This document shows, one piece after another, positions 1 through 6,478 of a stretch of DNA of 12,546 nucleotides. Origin of the DNA: CAYSBE01 sp964429245 (GTDB lineage Bacteria; Bacteroidota; Bacteroidia; UKL13-3); NCBI GenBank assembly GCA_964429245.1, contig CAYSBE010000075.1:1-12546 (forward strand), read 5' to 3'. The notes under the pieces are model-generated. The model was not told the DNA's origin. It was given only the letters and a program-made list of their open reading frames with translations, and searched no databases. Numbering within the stretch: the stretch's first letter is position 1; each line of letters starts with the position of its first letter. The translations under genes and the position numbers were made by a program.

Positions 1-288
1 TTCACCAGTACTGATGAGCAATTTCATTCATTGAATAAAATGAAAATATATCCTAATCCAGCAATAAATAAAATAAGACTACAAAGTGATAATTCGGAAT
101 ACAAAAATAAAAAGTTTGACTACAAGATTTTTAATAAGGAATATAAACTAGTGCAGCAAGGTAATTTCAATTTTATTCAGGATTATGAGATTTTGATAAG
201 TGACAAAATAGCGAGCGGCTCATACACTTTGCAGATATTTGACAAATCGACACTTATCCAAAGCGAAGTTCTCATAATTAACAAATAA
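1..288 (+). CDS. 3' end of a T9SS cargo protein (type A sorting domain)
   Basis: This is a partial gene: the frame is open from base 1, so the real start lies upstream of the window. The visible 95 codons carry the motif KIYPNPA at about codons 15-21, then alternating short beta-strand segments and a final basic stretch ending in INK. This matches the layout of the type IX secretion type A C-terminal sorting domain, a roughly 75-90 residue beta-sandwich that targets proteins across the outer membrane and is usually removed on secretion. The catalytic or adhesive part is outside the window, so the function is unknown. The TTG at 31 is in frame but is not a likely start, because the domain continues upstream of it. 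The next gene follows after 11 nt on the same strand, so the two are probably co-transcribed. Confidence 0.85.
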   Translation, partial: FTSTDEQFHSLNKMKIYPNPAINKIRLQSDNSEYKNKKFDYKIFNKEYKLVQQGNFNFIQDYEILISDKIASGSYTLQIFDKSTLIQSEVLIINK

Positions 289-299
289 ATATTAAAATC

Positions 300-2057
300 A
301 TGAAAAAATTTAAAAATAAACAAAGTCATTTCATATTGACAACTATTTTTTTGGTATTATATTTATTGATGAGTAAAAATTCAAATGCTCAACAATCTCC
401 ATGTGTAGGTATTCCTCAATTCTCTAAACAGAATATTAGTGTGAAGTGTAATAAATATGTTGTAACATTATTACGATCAAATTTTTCAGCACCATGCAAT
501 GGGTATACATTAGAAATATTTGAAATAGTCAATGGAGTTTTAAACCAAAATCCTGTACATAGCGAAGTAAAAGTTAATGGTTCGTCAATATGGGCACTTA
601 CAGTTATATTTTCGCCACAATTTACAATATCGCCTAATAAAGTATACCAATTTAATCTAAGATATAAATGTTGTGGATTTGAATCTGTAAATATCATTTT
701 AGATACACCTAGCAATAATTTATGTAATACAGCGCCTGTTTTGTTACCTGCAACTGACGTACATTGTAATAAGGCAAAAATAAGTTGGAACACAAAGTGT
801 CCAAATGCAAAACTAAGTGTTTGGTATCGCTCTGCTAATTCAAATCCTTTTTCGAAAAAGGTTTTCGTTGTAAATAATTTGGACGTTAAGAATGTTAATA
901 GCTATGTTATAAATAATTTAACACATAATAGAATTTATTATTATCAGCTGAGTCTAAGCAATGGGTGTAATCCAACTTCAACTTTTAAATCTTCAACATT
1001 AATTTTTGTAGCAAATGGAATTGTACCTCAAGCAGATGCAGGAAAAGATACTACAGTAGATTGTGTTTCTAATCTTAAATTATTTGCAAAATTGCCAGTG
1101 GGTTACACGGGTAATTGGACTATTATTAACCCGTCATTAGGAGCTGATGGTTCGTTCGAAGATGCTAAAAAACCGAATTCTAATTTTACTTTTGGTATTG
1201 CAACTACTTATACCCTCAGGTGGACTATAACAGGAACTTGTGGCACGAGTAGTAAAGATATAATTGTATCTAATGCATTTGTATGTGGCAGTAACTATAC
1301 TGATACAAGAAATGGGAAGGTTTATCCTACAACACTTCTTAACGGGAAGTGTTGGTTTGGCAAAAGTTTAAATTATGGAAGCATGATAAATTGGAACGGA
1401 GCAACAAATTATGGGACAACCACACAAGATGCACCATGGCCATTTCCAACTACTGGAGGAAGTATTGTAAAATACTGTGCAGATAATGATACTGCAAAAT
1501 GCAATACCCATGGTGCCTTGTACTTGGGTGATGTGGCCGCTGCTTCCGACCTTTGCCCACCTTGCTGGCATGTTGCATCAATTAGTGAATGGGAAGGATT
1601 ATTTACTTTTGCTGGTCATTATTATATACGTGGTTCAAGATTAAGTGGTATGTCTCCTTTTGCGTTTAATGGTATAAGTTCACTCCCTAATAATCCGAAT
1701 AAAGAGTTGGAAACAGGATTTACCGGCTTTAATGGTATGTTTGGTTGTAGAAACGGTACACCTTTTTATAACGGTACACCTGCATCAAATGCAAATATGA
1801 ATGGTTGTTGGGATAATCGACCAGACGGAGATTATAATGTATATTGGACTAGCAAACAAAGCGTTAATTCGGGGTATCCTGATGTTGGATATTGGCCAAC
1901 ACGTTATAATCAAACCCGTGGTGGTGTTGCGCACTTTGTGTATTTTGTAAGACTACCAATTATGTACGGAACTACACCCTCAACAACTATTTATGCGGCT
2001 CAAGGCATCAAGCATAGGCGTGATGCTGCGTATCACATAAGATGCGTTAGAAATTAA
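300..2057 (+). CDS. Cys-rich secreted FISUMP-domain protein with PKD-like module
   Basis: The 585-residue product begins with a signal peptide (basic start, hydrophobic core, likely cleavage after SNA near residue 30). Residues about 35-140 form a beta-rich module of no recognised family. Residues about 144-225 resemble an Fn3-like module. Residues about 242-325 match the Bacteroidota PKD-like pattern, starting ADAGKDTTV and including TYTLRWTITGTCG. From about 332 to the end it matches the Fibrobacter succinogenes major paralogous (FISUMP) domain: YTDTRNGKVY, GKCWFGKSLNY, KYCADNDTAKC, CPPCWHVASISEWEGL and the terminal HIRCVRN. I count 20 cysteines, all after the signal peptide, an even number that suits extensive disulfide bonding. 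There is no T9SS sorting domain after FISUMP and no lipobox cysteine, unlike its T9SS neighbours. FISUMP proteins are surface or exported proteins without an established reaction; ligand binding is only a guess. Confidence 0.85.
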   Translation: MKKFKNKQSHFILTTIFLVLYLLMSKNSNAQQSPCVGIPQFSKQNISVKCNKYVVTLLRSNFSAPCNGYTLEIFEIVNGVLNQNPVHSEVKVNGSSIWALTVIFSPQFTISPNKVYQFNLRYKCCGFESVNIILDTPSNNLCNTAPVLLPATDVHCNKAKISWNTKCPNAKLSVWYRSANSNPFSKKVFVVNNLDVKNVNSYVINNLTHNRIYYYQLSLSNGCNPTSTFKSSTLIFVANGIVPQADAGKDTTVDCVSNLKLFAKLPVGYTGNWTIINPSLGADGSFEDAKKPNSNFTFGIATTYTLRWTITGTCGTSSKDIIVSNAFVCGSNYTDTRNGKVYPTTLLNGKCWFGKSLNYGSMINWNGATNYGTTTQDAPWPFPTTGGSIVKYCADNDTAKCNTHGALYLGDVAAASDLCPPCWHVASISEWEGLFTFAGHYYIRGSRLSGMSPFAFNGISSLPNNPNKELETGFTGFNGMFGCRNGTPFYNGTPASNANMNGCWDNRPDGDYNVYWTSKQSVNSGYPDVGYWPTRYNQTRGGVAHFVYFVRLPIMYGTTPSTTIYAAQGIKHRRDAAYHIRCVRN

Positions 2058-2067
2058 ACAATTAGAA

Positions 2068-3132
2068 ATGAAAATATTTGTATACGCTTTCATTTTGTTT
2101 TCATTTGTAAATACATGCCTATCACAGGTTGTTATTACTCGTAATGATACAATGCCTTTTGGTAGATACGGTTATGCTATTAATAGGCAAAATTTAAATA
2201 CCATGTTTAGGCTTGATACTGTAGGATCAAATTGCGTTTGGGATATAAGTAAACTAGATGTCGAAAGCTATGATACAATAATTGTACGCAGTGCTAGAGA
2301 AGGTAGATTTGGAAATGATGTGCCAGATGCTGTTTATGTTAGCACAACTAACAAGGATACAATAAGTGAGTCTTACACATTTTGTAATGATAAAGGGTGT
2401 TTTTTAAGAACCGCAGCTTATGATTTATTTTGCGGGAAAATTCTTTTAATGGAGGTAGACACAGTTGCAAATATTATCACATTTCCATGGAAACTAGGTA
2501 GTAATAGTGAAAGTGTATTTATATGGAAAAACCCTACATGTGGAAATTACGATTCAACTACGGGTTTATTTGATTCAACGTATTGGCAACAAAAAGAAAC
2601 AGCTGTTATTACTTGCATGGCTGAAGGAATTATTAAGTACAATGATGATATTCAAATACCGGCTATACTAACTAGAAACCTATTGAACATACATGCTAAA
2701 GAATATAGAACAAATAATCTTGATTCTGGTGTATGGAAAATTACGAATGAAATTAAATATGATATTATAAATTATACATGGCTTACACATGGTAAAGGAT
2801 ACAATATTATGTATACTAGGTTTTGGGGAGATGAAATTCTGAATGAATTGCATTTTATGCCAGCCTCATATTTTACTGGTATTACAAACAATATTAACAA
2901 ATACAATAATTTATTTAATATATACCCCAATCCTGTGCATGAATACCTAACATATACGATTGATGCTTCAATAGAAAATATTTGTATATATGATATACGC
3001 GGTCAAATGATTTACAGTTTTGAAGATGATAACAAAAATATTTATGTGAAACACTTACCTCCTGGTATGTATATATTTAAAGCACAAGGTGAAGATGGCA
3101 AAATTTACACCACTAAATTTGTGAAGGAATAA
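2068..3132 (+). CDS. Secreted protein of unknown function with T9SS type A sorting domain
   Basis: The 354-residue product has a signal peptide (MKIFVYAFILFSFVNTCLSQ, cleavage probably before Gln20). The body, about residues 20-275, is rich in Asp, Thr and aromatic residues. It includes the segment NCVWDISKL, which resembles the WDFS-type motif common in small Bacteroidota secreted proteins, but I recognise no catalytic family. Residues about 283-354 are a T9SS type A sorting domain: LFNIYPNPVHEYL, then ICIYDIRGQMIYSF, then LPPGMYIFKA and a final KFVKE. Seven cysteines remain after the signal peptide. The gene starts 10 nt after the FISUMP gene, and its stop codon directly abuts the ATG of the thioredoxin gene, which suggests coupled translation. 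It is probably exported across the outer membrane and either released or anchored to the surface. Confidence 0.85.
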   Translation: MKIFVYAFILFSFVNTCLSQVVITRNDTMPFGRYGYAINRQNLNTMFRLDTVGSNCVWDISKLDVESYDTIIVRSAREGRFGNDVPDAVYVSTTNKDTISESYTFCNDKGCFLRTAAYDLFCGKILLMEVDTVANIITFPWKLGSNSESVFIWKNPTCGNYDSTTGLFDSTYWQQKETAVITCMAEGIIKYNDDIQIPAILTRNLLNIHAKEYRTNNLDSGVWKITNEIKYDIINYTWLTHGKGYNIMYTRFWGDEILNELHFMPASYFTGITNNINKYNNLFNIYPNPVHEYLTYTIDASIENICIYDIRGQMIYSFEDDNKNIYVKHLPPGMYIFKAQGEDGKIYTTKFVKE

Positions 3133-4461
3133 ATGAATCGATTTGTTCTGTTGCTGTTAATAATTTCTACAGTATACTTGCATGCTCAAGCACGCAGTGT
3201 TCAATTACATCTTCATCTTTTTTCACCAGATGATCAGGTTATTTTCTTGCAGCAATATACAAGCTCCGGTAAATTATTAACCGACACCATTTACTATCCT
3301 GCAAATGGTACTCTTAAGAAATCAATTCAGCTGGAGTATGCAAATGGCATACTGTACCTTGCTACCCGGATGCGGGTTCAAGTGCCTGTTTACGTAGCAT
3401 CCACTGCAAATGACATTCATGTGTACGGTACTTCTATAAATGGCAGGATTGACAGCATTACATTTGATAAAAAGGATAATATAAACAGGTTACTCAATGC
3501 GTACATGTCGGAAATGATGTCTTTTATATTTTCATACAGCTATGTGCAAGAATTTATTTTCAGATACCCCTTTAATGACGAATATGTACAATCTCTTAAA
3601 GATGAACGTGACAAAAAGCTGAAGCATCTAAACATTGCGAAAGCAGCCTTGCTTAAATGTATACCCAAGAATGAAGCCTTACTCAGAGATTATATTCAAA
3701 TACATTACGCGTTAATTAATAACAATGTACGATTCACTTTTGACATGAAACGCTTTGGTGATTATTGCAAAATAATTCAAGGCAATCAAATGCTTTTAGC
3801 TACTGATTTGCCCGATGCTCTGATTGGATCAGTGTTTATGCTGTATAATAGCGTACCTGATTCCTTTGCAAAACCACACATACTGAATACAACTGACCTT
3901 ATACTTTTTATTGATTCCACTCACTTAAAATTGCGAGACCGGATGGGAGGCACATATCTATCTTTTCTTTCAGAGATAAAGGATTATAAACGAATTGAAA
4001 ACTTGTTCAGCAATGGGGTACCGTTTAATAATGTTGTAAATAATTCACTGATTGGACAAAAAGCCACATTAGTTGGAAATTCAATCAATGAGCTTAATAT
4101 ACCTATGCATATTTCCGACTTTAAAAAAAAGTATAACGTAGTATTTATTTGGTCAACGGACTGTGGTCATTGCCGTCAAGCACTACACTCATTAAATGAA
4201 ATATATATAGATTATAAAAATATGCCATTACAATTTTATAGTTTTAATATTGAACCAATAGATGCAACTGTTCTAGACACATTAAATTGGAAAATAAAAA
4301 GCATACTACAAGGTGGTTGGAATAATTCATTTCTAATATCACATGGGATAAATTATACGCCACTCATATTATTATTGAATGATAAAGGAATAATCATTTC
4401 GCAACCTTCTGATATAAATGATCTGAAAACTAATTTGAACGCAATACTTAAAGACGAATAA
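3133..4461 (+). CDS. Exported thioredoxin-fold protein, TlpA-like, CGHC active site
   Basis: The 442-residue product starts with a signal peptide (MNRFVLLLLIISTVYLHAQA) lacking a lipobox, so a soluble periplasmic location is likely. Residues about 22-115 are beta-rich and resemble the DUF4369-type N-terminal domain found on Bacteroidota thiol-disulfide proteins. Residues about 115-300 look mostly helical. The C-terminal third is a thioredoxin fold: strand VVFIWST, the redox motif CGHC at 344-347, helix RQALHSLNEI, and a later beta segment with the cis-Pro candidate in NYTPLILLL. CGHC is the motif of eukaryotic protein disulfide isomerase, whereas many TlpA proteins have CGPC. The ATG follows the preceding TAA with no gap. 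The likely role is thiol-disulfide exchange on exported proteins; whether it oxidises, isomerises or reduces cannot be read from sequence. No sorting domain is present. Confidence 0.85.
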   Translation: MNRFVLLLLIISTVYLHAQARSVQLHLHLFSPDDQVIFLQQYTSSGKLLTDTIYYPANGTLKKSIQLEYANGILYLATRMRVQVPVYVASTANDIHVYGTSINGRIDSITFDKKDNINRLLNAYMSEMMSFIFSYSYVQEFIFRYPFNDEYVQSLKDERDKKLKHLNIAKAALLKCIPKNEALLRDYIQIHYALINNNVRFTFDMKRFGDYCKIIQGNQMLLATDLPDALIGSVFMLYNSVPDSFAKPHILNTTDLILFIDSTHLKLRDRMGGTYLSFLSEIKDYKRIENLFSNGVPFNNVVNNSLIGQKATLVGNSINELNIPMHISDFKKKYNVVFIWSTDCGHCRQALHSLNEIYIDYKNMPLQFYSFNIEPIDATVLDTLNWKIKSILQGGWNNSFLISHGINYTPLILLLNDKGIIISQPSDINDLKTNLNAILKDE

Positions 4462-4466
4462 TCGTA

Positions 4467-4913
4467 TTATTTCTCCTTTTCTGCGCTTTTCATCACATCC
4501 CAACTGTGGTCGCCAAGCAATTTTACTGAGGCCACGTACTTGCGGCTCGATTTGCTTTTACCCCATTCATCGGGTCCAATAAGTGAAAGGGTGTAATGGT
4601 CGTCTTTTTCGTATAAATGATATACTTGACTAACAATAGGCTGAAAACGCATATCAGAGGTGTAAATTTGTTCCGAAATTTTCAAACGGTTTTCTATTTC
4701 CCGCACTTGTTGCATAATCAGGTCGGCTTGTTTTTTGAGCATGGCCATTTCCTGATTGGCATAGTGATGCATGGCCTCCACGGCATTGGCCCGAATCTGG
4801 TTTTTGTCTTCCGGCCTAATCACAGGCGAGCCTATGCTTAACGGGATGGGTGAAAGGCTGGCTTCTCCTTTATAGCTTTCAAATGATGTTGGGTCTTTTT
4901 CGGAATCTGTCAT
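4467..4913 (-). CDS. DUF2452 family protein
   Basis: The ATG at 4913 gives a 148-residue product. An in-frame TTG at 4928 would add five residues but is less likely, because MTDSEKDPTSF is a typical charged cytosolic start. No signal peptide or membrane segment is visible. Motifs fit the DUF2452 family known from Bacteroidota: GSPVIRPEDK near residues 28-37, a long charged helix likely to form a coiled coil (about 40-85), then FQPIVSQVYHLYEK, YTLSLIGPDEWG and KLLGDHSWDV near the end. The molecular function of the family is not established. The gene is convergent with the thioredoxin gene (5 nt between stop codons, no strong hairpin seen) and divergent from ispH with about 90 nt between starts. 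Confidence 0.85.
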   Translation of the reverse strand: MTDSEKDPTSFESYKGEASLSPIPLSIGSPVIRPEDKNQIRANAVEAMHHYANQEMAMLKKQADLIMQQVREIENRLKISEQIYTSDMRFQPIVSQVYHLYEKDDHYTLSLIGPDEWGKSKSSRKYVASVKLLGDHSWDVMKSAEKEK

Positions 4914-5003
4914 ATTACAAATAAACAAAGTATTGCGCTAATGTTTTGAAATGGAGGGGGCAAATCGAAACTTTATCCGTGAAAATACGTTTAATTTGCA
5001 TTC
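4914..5003. promoter_or_regulatory. Divergent promoter region between DUF2452 gene and ispH
   Basis: These 90 nt separate two divergent starts, so promoters for both are expected here. On the + strand TACGTTTA at 4986-4993 matches seven of eight positions of the Bacteroidota -7 element TAnnTTTG, but it lies only about 10 nt before the ispH ATG and no TTTG element sits at the usual upstream spacing. On the - strand TACTTTG is present close to the DUF2452 start but has one base too few in the spacer. The region assignment follows from gene layout; the individual elements are weak. Confidence 0.3.
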
Positions 5004-5846
5004 ATGAACCTAAAAGTAGAAATAGACGATAATTCGGGGTTTTGTTTCGGTGTGGTGTATGCCATACAAATGGCAGAAGATGTATTGGATGAAAAAGGCC
5101 ATTTATACTGCCTGGGCGATATCGTACACAATGATGAAGAAGTGGAACGCCTCCGTAAAAAGGGTTTAAAAATCATAAATCATGACCAATTTAATGAGTT
5201 GCATGACGAGCAAGTACTCATACGCGCTCATGGAGAACCACCTGAAACCTATAAGAAGGCCTTGGATAATAATATTGAACTCATTGACGCTTCATGTCCG
5301 GTAGTGCTTAAACTTCAAAATAGGGTAAGGGATGCTTATAATGACAATGAGCAAATCATGATTTTGGGCAAACATGGTCATGCCGAAGTAATAGGCTTGA
5401 AAGGACAAACAAATGGAGATGCCATTGTGATTGAAGAATTCAGTGAATTAGATAATTATGAACTACCTAAAAAGATTCAGCTTTACAGCCAAACCACCAA
5501 AAGCACCAAAAAACTATATGCCCTTAAAGATGAATTGCAAAGTAGGGGAATAGAAGTAGACTTTAATGACACGTTATGTCGCCAAGTGTCTAACCGCGAT
5601 GGGCAGCTAAGAGGATTTGCCACTCAATATGATAAAATCATCTTTGTTTCAGGAAAAAAATCTTCTAATGGACGCGTTTTATACGAAGTATGTAAAGAAG
5701 TAAACCCAAATACATATTTCATTTCATCGAAAGAAGAGCTTGATAAAAGCTGGTTCAATGAAAGCGATACGGTTGGCATTTGCGGAGCAACATCTACCCC
5801 GCAATGGCAAATGGAAGAAGTTAAACAAACCATACAATCATTTTAA
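5004..5846 (+). CDS. ispH: 4-hydroxy-3-methylbut-2-enyl diphosphate reductase (IspH/LytB)
   Basis: This cytosolic iron-sulfur enzyme makes isopentenyl and dimethylallyl diphosphate from HMBPP, the last step of the MEP isoprenoid pathway. The three cluster-binding cysteines are visible: Cys14 in SGFCFGV, Cys98 in DASCPVV and Cys192 in NDTLCRQVSNRDG. Substrate-binding residues are also conserved: His42 (VHNDEEV), His76 (RAHGEPP), His126 and Glu128 (GHAEVIG), the QTTKS motif at 163-167, Ser220-Ser221-Asn222, and Ser264 in GATSTP. The length of 280 residues is shorter than the roughly 316 of E. coli IspH but normal for the compact version. A fourth cysteine, Cys260, sits next to GATSTP. The glutathione peroxidase gene starts 6 nt after the stop, so the two are probably co-transcribed. 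The start at ATG 5004 is supported by the core motif beginning at residue 11. Confidence 0.97.
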   Translation: MNLKVEIDDNSGFCFGVVYAIQMAEDVLDEKGHLYCLGDIVHNDEEVERLRKKGLKIINHDQFNELHDEQVLIRAHGEPPETYKKALDNNIELIDASCPVVLKLQNRVRDAYNDNEQIMILGKHGHAEVIGLKGQTNGDAIVIEEFSELDNYELPKKIQLYSQTTKSTKKLYALKDELQSRGIEVDFNDTLCRQVSNRDGQLRGFATQYDKIIFVSGKKSSNGRVLYEVCKEVNPNTYFISSKEELDKSWFNESDTVGICGATSTPQWQMEEVKQTIQSF

Positions 5847-5852
5847 TTAATT

Positions 5853-6416
5853 ATGAAAAAACCACTTTTTTTAACCGCTTCATTTTTGTGCATTCTGCTA
5901 TTAACATCAGCCGCACTTACCAACCAAGTGCCTGCAAAGTTTCATGAGCTATCTATCAAAGCATTGGATGGAAAAACCACGATTAATTTTGCTCAATTTA
6001 AAGGCAAGAAGGTGCTATGTGTAAACACGGCATCTGAATGTGGATATACCCCACAACTTGCGGGACTTCAAAAATTAGCAGATACCTATAAAGATAAATT
6101 GGTTGTAATTGGTTTTCCATGCAATCAATTTGGTGGACAAGAGCCCGGCTCATCAGAGCGGATTCAGGAATTCTGCAGCCGCAGGTATGGCGTAACTTTT
6201 ATGCTTACCGAAAAAATTGATGTAAAAGGTGATAAGCAACACTCGGTTTACCAATGGCTTACCCAACAGAAATATAATAAAGTAAAGGATGTAAGCGTAC
6301 GTTGGAATTTTGGTAAATTTTTGATTGATGAAAACGGAAAATTTGTAGAATATTATGCCTCAGGTGTTACACCCGATGATGCACAACTTGTTGCTGCCAT
6401 TCAAGGGAAAAAATAA
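5853..6416 (+). CDS. Exported glutathione peroxidase family protein (2-Cys, thioredoxin-dependent type)
   Basis: The 187-residue product reduces peroxides using a catalytic cysteine. An N-terminal signal peptide (MKKPLFLTASFLCILLLTSA) predicts export to the periplasm. The family signatures are clear: NTASECGYTPQ with peroxidatic Cys63, GFPCNQFGGQEPG with Gln96, and VRWNFGKFLID with Trp151 and Asn152. These give the Cys-Gln-Trp-Asn active site, with cysteine in place of the selenocysteine of animal enzymes. Cys108 in EFCSRRYGVTF lies 45 residues after the peroxidatic Cys, matching the resolving cysteine of thioredoxin-dependent GPx enzymes, so thioredoxin rather than glutathione is the likely reductant. 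Cys90 is the conserved FPCNQF cysteine. The gene follows ispH by 6 nt and is followed by an intrinsic terminator 21 nt downstream. Confidence in the family is high; the electron donor is inferred. Confidence 0.95.
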   Translation: MKKPLFLTASFLCILLLTSAALTNQVPAKFHELSIKALDGKTTINFAQFKGKKVLCVNTASECGYTPQLAGLQKLADTYKDKLVVIGFPCNQFGGQEPGSSERIQEFCSRRYGVTFMLTEKIDVKGDKQHSVYQWLTQQKYNKVKDVSVRWNFGKFLIDENGKFVEYYASGVTPDDAQLVAAIQGKK

Positions 6417-6437
6417 AAGATTATTGTTCAACTTTGT

Positions 6438-6466
6438 AAAGCCTTCTGAGTTCAGGAGGCTTTTTT
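6438..6466 (+). terminator. Rho-independent terminator after the ispH-gpx pair
   Basis: A stem of GCCTTCTG (6441-6448) and CAGGAGGC (6453-6460), with one G-T wobble and the 4-base loop AGTT, is followed by six T at 6461-6466. It is preceded by AAA, which can extend the stem into the T run. It ends the ispH-gpx transcript. It also ends only 12 nt before the next ATG, so it lies within or against the leader of the downstream gene. Confidence 0.9.
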
Positions 6467-6478
6467 AATTTAAACCAC

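Noticed and set aside
416..793. 125-codon minus-strand open frame inside the FISUMP gene
   Set aside because: The plus-strand gene has a signal peptide and recognised domains over the same bases; the antisense product has no family features.
4443..4469. Possible shared terminator between the convergent thioredoxin and DUF2452 genes
   Set aside because: Only 4-5 bp AT-rich dyads (for example ACGA/TCGT around the stop codon) are present, too weak to call.
5781..5783. Extra cysteine (Cys260) next to the GATSTP motif of IspH as a possible fourth cluster ligand
   Set aside because: The three canonical cluster cysteines are all present, and as I recall a cysteine here is common in Bacteroidota IspH, so it is not unusual.
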